Source: Pseudisothecium myosuroides (lineage: Eukaryota; Streptophyta; Bryopsida; Hypnales; Lembophyllaceae). Taken from it: a stretch of DNA of 64,000 nt. Location of the stretch: assembly GCA_951799445.1 (NCBI GenBank), contig OX637292.1, forward strand, positions 14,449,296-14,513,295, given 5' to 3'. This document shows, in pieces, positions 61,467-64,000 of this stretch (the stretch's first letter is position 1; the number at the start of each line of letters is the position of its first letter). Under the pieces are notes generated by a model, which saw only the letters and a program-made list of their open reading frames with translations, was not told the DNA's origin and searched no databases. A program made the position numbers and the translations under genes.

Positions 61467-62210
61467 GAAGCGGCGCGGAAAGCTACCTTGAACAAGGGTT
61501 TCATGCTGGTAGGACTCGAGAAATACATTCAGTACTGGCAATACGGTATTTCTAGATGCGAGGGATTTGCAACTGCGTTCGGTCCATACGTGGATTATTG
61601 GAAGTGTGTTCTCGATGAGCTGAAGGAACTACTACCCGAGTGTCCTCCAGAGTTGGTGGAAGGCTTCTAGCCACAACACGATTGGAGGGTGGCGCGTAAT
61701 GGAGTCCCTCGCCCAGGATCGACGGTGAATCCTAAAGACGTGATTCCGGAGGAAGAAGAGGAGCCGGAGCCTTACTGCGGCCCTGCAAATGAAGCGCCAA
61801 GGGAAAGCTTTAATCCATGGCTAGACATACGACCAGGCTGTTGGGTACTTGTCAGACCGGAAGTCTCGGAATCATGTGCTGTTTGGCAGGGAAGAGCATT
61901 GTCTACTGTATGCAGAGTGGAAGGAGATGTGAATAACGGGAAGTTCTTGCTTCAATACTGGCGACCCGATAACTCCGAAACGAGGCTGGAATTGATTTAT
62001 CGGAATTGCTGGTACGGTAAATGGGTCGTTGAAAAAAGTCCCCCCACCTAGGTGGACGCGGGTGCTGCAGTGTATGCGAATTGGTCTAGGAGAGTGGATC
62101 AAAAATCACGGACGATTCCTCAGAAGAGTAGAAAGGCTGCCTTAGTGAATTTGAATCGGGCAAATGTGGTGGACCCATGATTGAGTGCCTAGTCCGGGGT
62201 CGCTACTGCC

Positions 62211-62310
62211 ATCGTGGGAACTCCCGACGCACTGTGTCGGTCATCGCGGCAATCGTGAGATGTCACGATGCATTCTGCGGGGCGCGACTGCCATCGTGAT
62301 ATCGCACGAC
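62211..62310. repeat. Three copy-2-type palindromes downstream of the gene
   Basis: atcgtgggaactcccgac (62211-62228), atcgtgagatgtcacgat (62252-62269) and atcgtgatatcgcacgac (62293-62310), each followed by 'gca' and spaced about 41 bp. They lie just after the stop of DUF7869-type gene 2. Confidence 0.75.
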
Positions 62311-62950
62311 GCATTCTACATCCAGTAAGCACAGCCGCAAGTAAGGGTTTCGAAGTACAGTCCGTTGAGTCAGTAGGACTGTTCTTCAATTAATTTTTCA
62401 GAGCTACTTTTTGTGACTTGTATATGTAAAATAAATCTTTATGAATATATTAATATGTTTATGATTTCTATTCTTTGCGTGCGGCACGAGGGCAATGACT
62501 TGATAGCAGAAGCGCGGGATGTCTTTCTTCCTCTCGTCTCCTGAAATGGAAGTGGTTTATGTTTGTGTCCGGAATAGAATACATTGCTCGGGTCATACAT
62601 GCACTCAAATGAGTCTGAATAATGCATTTCTTTTCTCTCACAGTTACACTGTTGGAATTCTAGTCTTCTAGGTTTTGCATCTTCACAATTATATAGCGGA
62701 CAACCAAGTATGAATCTATTTTTTGCAGTGAAAGAACCTTGATGTTCTTTACACAAACTCAAACTAATGTCATTATTTCGGATGGAATATTATGTTTACT
62801 TAGCCGTTATTCATCTTCAGATGTATGTTGAACGTCTGAGCACCTGTAACTCAGTCGTCTACAGTTCTTCAAATGTCACTGTGAGTACTGTGATATGCCC
62901 CTGTCACTTCATCATATCCTGACTACCTTAGCTCCACTATGTTAGCAGTC
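62311..62950. other. 3' flank of DUF7869-type gene 2
   Basis: AT-rich, with aataaa at about 62430 as a possible poly(A) signal for the gene. No ORF that I would call. Confidence 0.4.
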
Positions 62951-63345
62951 CGTTGGGGGATCTCCCGGTGAATCCTAGAACCGGACTCCTTATTCCCAAG
63001 AGCAATTGCTCATTTGGTAATTGTCAACTGATGTTTGAATTTCAAATCCACTTGTGTGTACTTCCTTTGAACTCTCGGGATACCATATATCTTTGAAAGA
63101 ATCGCCCCCCTCGTGCCTTACTGTGAATCATTCTTGATGAACTCCGATATCACTTGCATTTTAGCACAGGAATCAAGTTGTACCCCACTTCGACACCAAG
63201 ATTGTCAGTGAAGCCGACTCATATTCTACACCCCCGTCAGGGGATCTCCCGATAGAATTATGTGAAGATCAGCGCTCACTGAGGGATTAATATGGGATGG
63301 GGGCCATGTTTGCAACAACTGGTGGTCATCGGGGGATCTCTCGAT
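62951..63345. repeat. GGGGATCTCCC-type palindromes near the inferred right end
   Basis: ttgggggatctcccggt (about 62953), tcaggggatctcccgata (about 63237) and atcgggggatctctcgat (63328-63345). Weaker forms occur near 63406 and 63552. They keep the ATCG-GGGAT-C-CGAT framework of the copy-2 palindromes with a changed centre. Confidence 0.65.
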
Positions 63346-63617
63346 AGGTTCGGAGACTTCAGTTGTGCTGTAAATTGGATGCCTAAACTACGGAAACCCG
63401 GTCCACAGATCTCCCAATACAATCATGTGAACTCTACCACGGATCCGCTATGTTACAACTACACGATTTCTTTCATTTCCAAGCACATGAAGCACTCCTC
63501 GACATACTTGTGGTAGCTGAATTGGATGCATGCAAAGCGTTCCTATTTCAGGAGATCTCCAGATCCATAGGAAAACATCAGGGGATTTCACCGCCTCTTT
63601 ACTTCTGGACTATTGAA

Positions 63618-63643
63618 AGTCCAAAAGTAGTTAAATATGGCAT
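63618..63643. repeat. Terminal repeat, inferred right end of the DUF7869-type transposon
   Basis: On the complement this begins ATGCCATATTTAACTACTTT and ends TGGACT. It matches the two arms of the MITE at 22295-22520 at 24 and 25 of 26 positions. Immediately inside (63601-63617) is a partial inverted copy of the same sequence. The position about 1.4 kb past the gene end, beyond the last palindromes, is what a transposon terminus would show. Confidence 0.6.
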
Positions 63644-64000
63644 TAATTTCCATTCATGTTCAGTGGATGTAGGTTTTGAAGTGAAGTACAAATAGTTTAT
63701 ATCTCTAAGATTGAAGTCAACTACAATAATTCCAACAATGGGATGGTTGGAGGATGCAAACTTAATCTTGTCCAACATATTTTATTAGAAAATTGAGTAA
63801 AAATTGTAGTCAAGAAAAAACGATATAAATTATTTCTTCAAGAAGATGCTGACATTACTCGGTGAAAAAGGTAGACTACAATTTTATGCCTTGTTGTACC
63901 ACAATTCAATCTCCTTGGCAAAACAAATGACCAGTTGACAAGGTTTCCATGAGGAGGTGGACAAGAGCATGGTCCCACACAACTACCTGTAGAATTTAGT
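63644..64000. other. Flanking DNA, nothing recognised
   Basis: AT-rich. 'gactacaattttatgccttgttg' near 63873 loosely resembles the left flank and start of the MITE at 22285-22303, but without the diagnostic TTTAACTACTT. Confidence 0.35.

Larger units (their letters stand above)
57733..62180 (+). pseudogene. DUF7869-type putative transposase, copy 2, 3' part
   Basis: After the retroelement block and the tgcac duplication the frame resumes at 57738 (LFKFYVDTDGVPVMNFK), aligned with copy 1 (QVKFYLDSTGCPVMKYK). TAA at 57948-57950 interrupts it. An intron from GTAAGTAT (57988) to cccacag (61466) follows, and the frame continues from 61467 (EAARKATLNKGFMLV...KYIQYWQ) through TAG at 61668-61670, where copy 1 has Trp, and TAG at 62049-62051, to TGA at 62178-62180. 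The C-terminal module CWVLVRPEV...WQGRAL...LLQYWRP parallels copy 1. The phase at the 57988 donor is disturbed by an extra TAA in frame, so the exon edge there is uncertain. Confidence 0.7.

Overview
The window reads as nuclear DNA of a land plant. It has spliced genes with GT/AG introns, CCCTAAA-like telomeric debris, tRNA-derived SINE features, very large nested LTR retrotransposons and several satellite-like arrays. No ribosome binding sites, operons or CRISPR arrays are present. The DUF7869-type proteins and the unfamiliar spliced gene near 8-11 kb remind me of families expanded in seedless plants (bryophytes, lycophytes, ferns). That placement comes from memory and is weak. I see no intact ordinary host gene. 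Nearly everything is mobile or decaying sequence.

Layout. 1-2433 and 7338-7693: a tandem array of about 354 bp units, carrying a 565 bp hAT-like MITE (1201-1765) and split by a 4.9 kb solo LTR (2434-7332, TSD gaggg). 7694-10938: a seven-exon gene with a ParB/sulfiredoxin-like motif, broken by two frameshifts, a nonsense codon and an LTR insertion. 10939-18758: that LTR copy, truncated at its 3' end and itself holding another solo LTR (12163-16989, TSD gatga). 18759-25500: AT-rich DNA with a 176 bp satellite, a 226 bp MITE and hairpin repeats. 25506-28346: DUF7869-type gene copy 1, preceded by seven AGCTCGAATCGAGCT palindromes. 28347-33240: AT-rich DNA with a 181 bp satellite, a hAT-like foldback MITE and telomere-like repeats. 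34090-62180: DUF7869-type gene copy 2, split by a 21.2 kb retrotransposon nest (36535-57732, TSD tgcac) and by an intron holding an antisense gag-like relic. Palindromes of the ATCGTGGGATCCCACGAT type surround it, and a terminal-repeat sequence sits near 63.63 kb.

How the parts fit together. The two DUF7869-type genes share a D/D/D-like motif series (HDKMD, Q-[ML]-DN..DNKN, GHTH-x-DID), a CxxC knuckle and a Cys cluster. Each is accompanied by its own palindrome family. A small MITE at 22295-22520 carries both the terminal repeat found at 63618-63643 and copy-2-type palindromes. I infer a DNA transposon family whose transposase is the DUF7869-type protein and whose palindromes are subterminal binding sites. 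Separately, every complete LTR of the 4.7-5.0 kb retroelement holds a Kozak-perfect 21-codon mini-exon ending at a splice donor. The gag-position ORF in the internal region lacks an ATG and starts in phase after an AG. I infer that the element splices a start codon from its LTR across the PBS onto its gag-position ORF. The junctions inside the 21 kb nest are explained by a nested insertion followed by an inversion through recombination between inverted LTRs.
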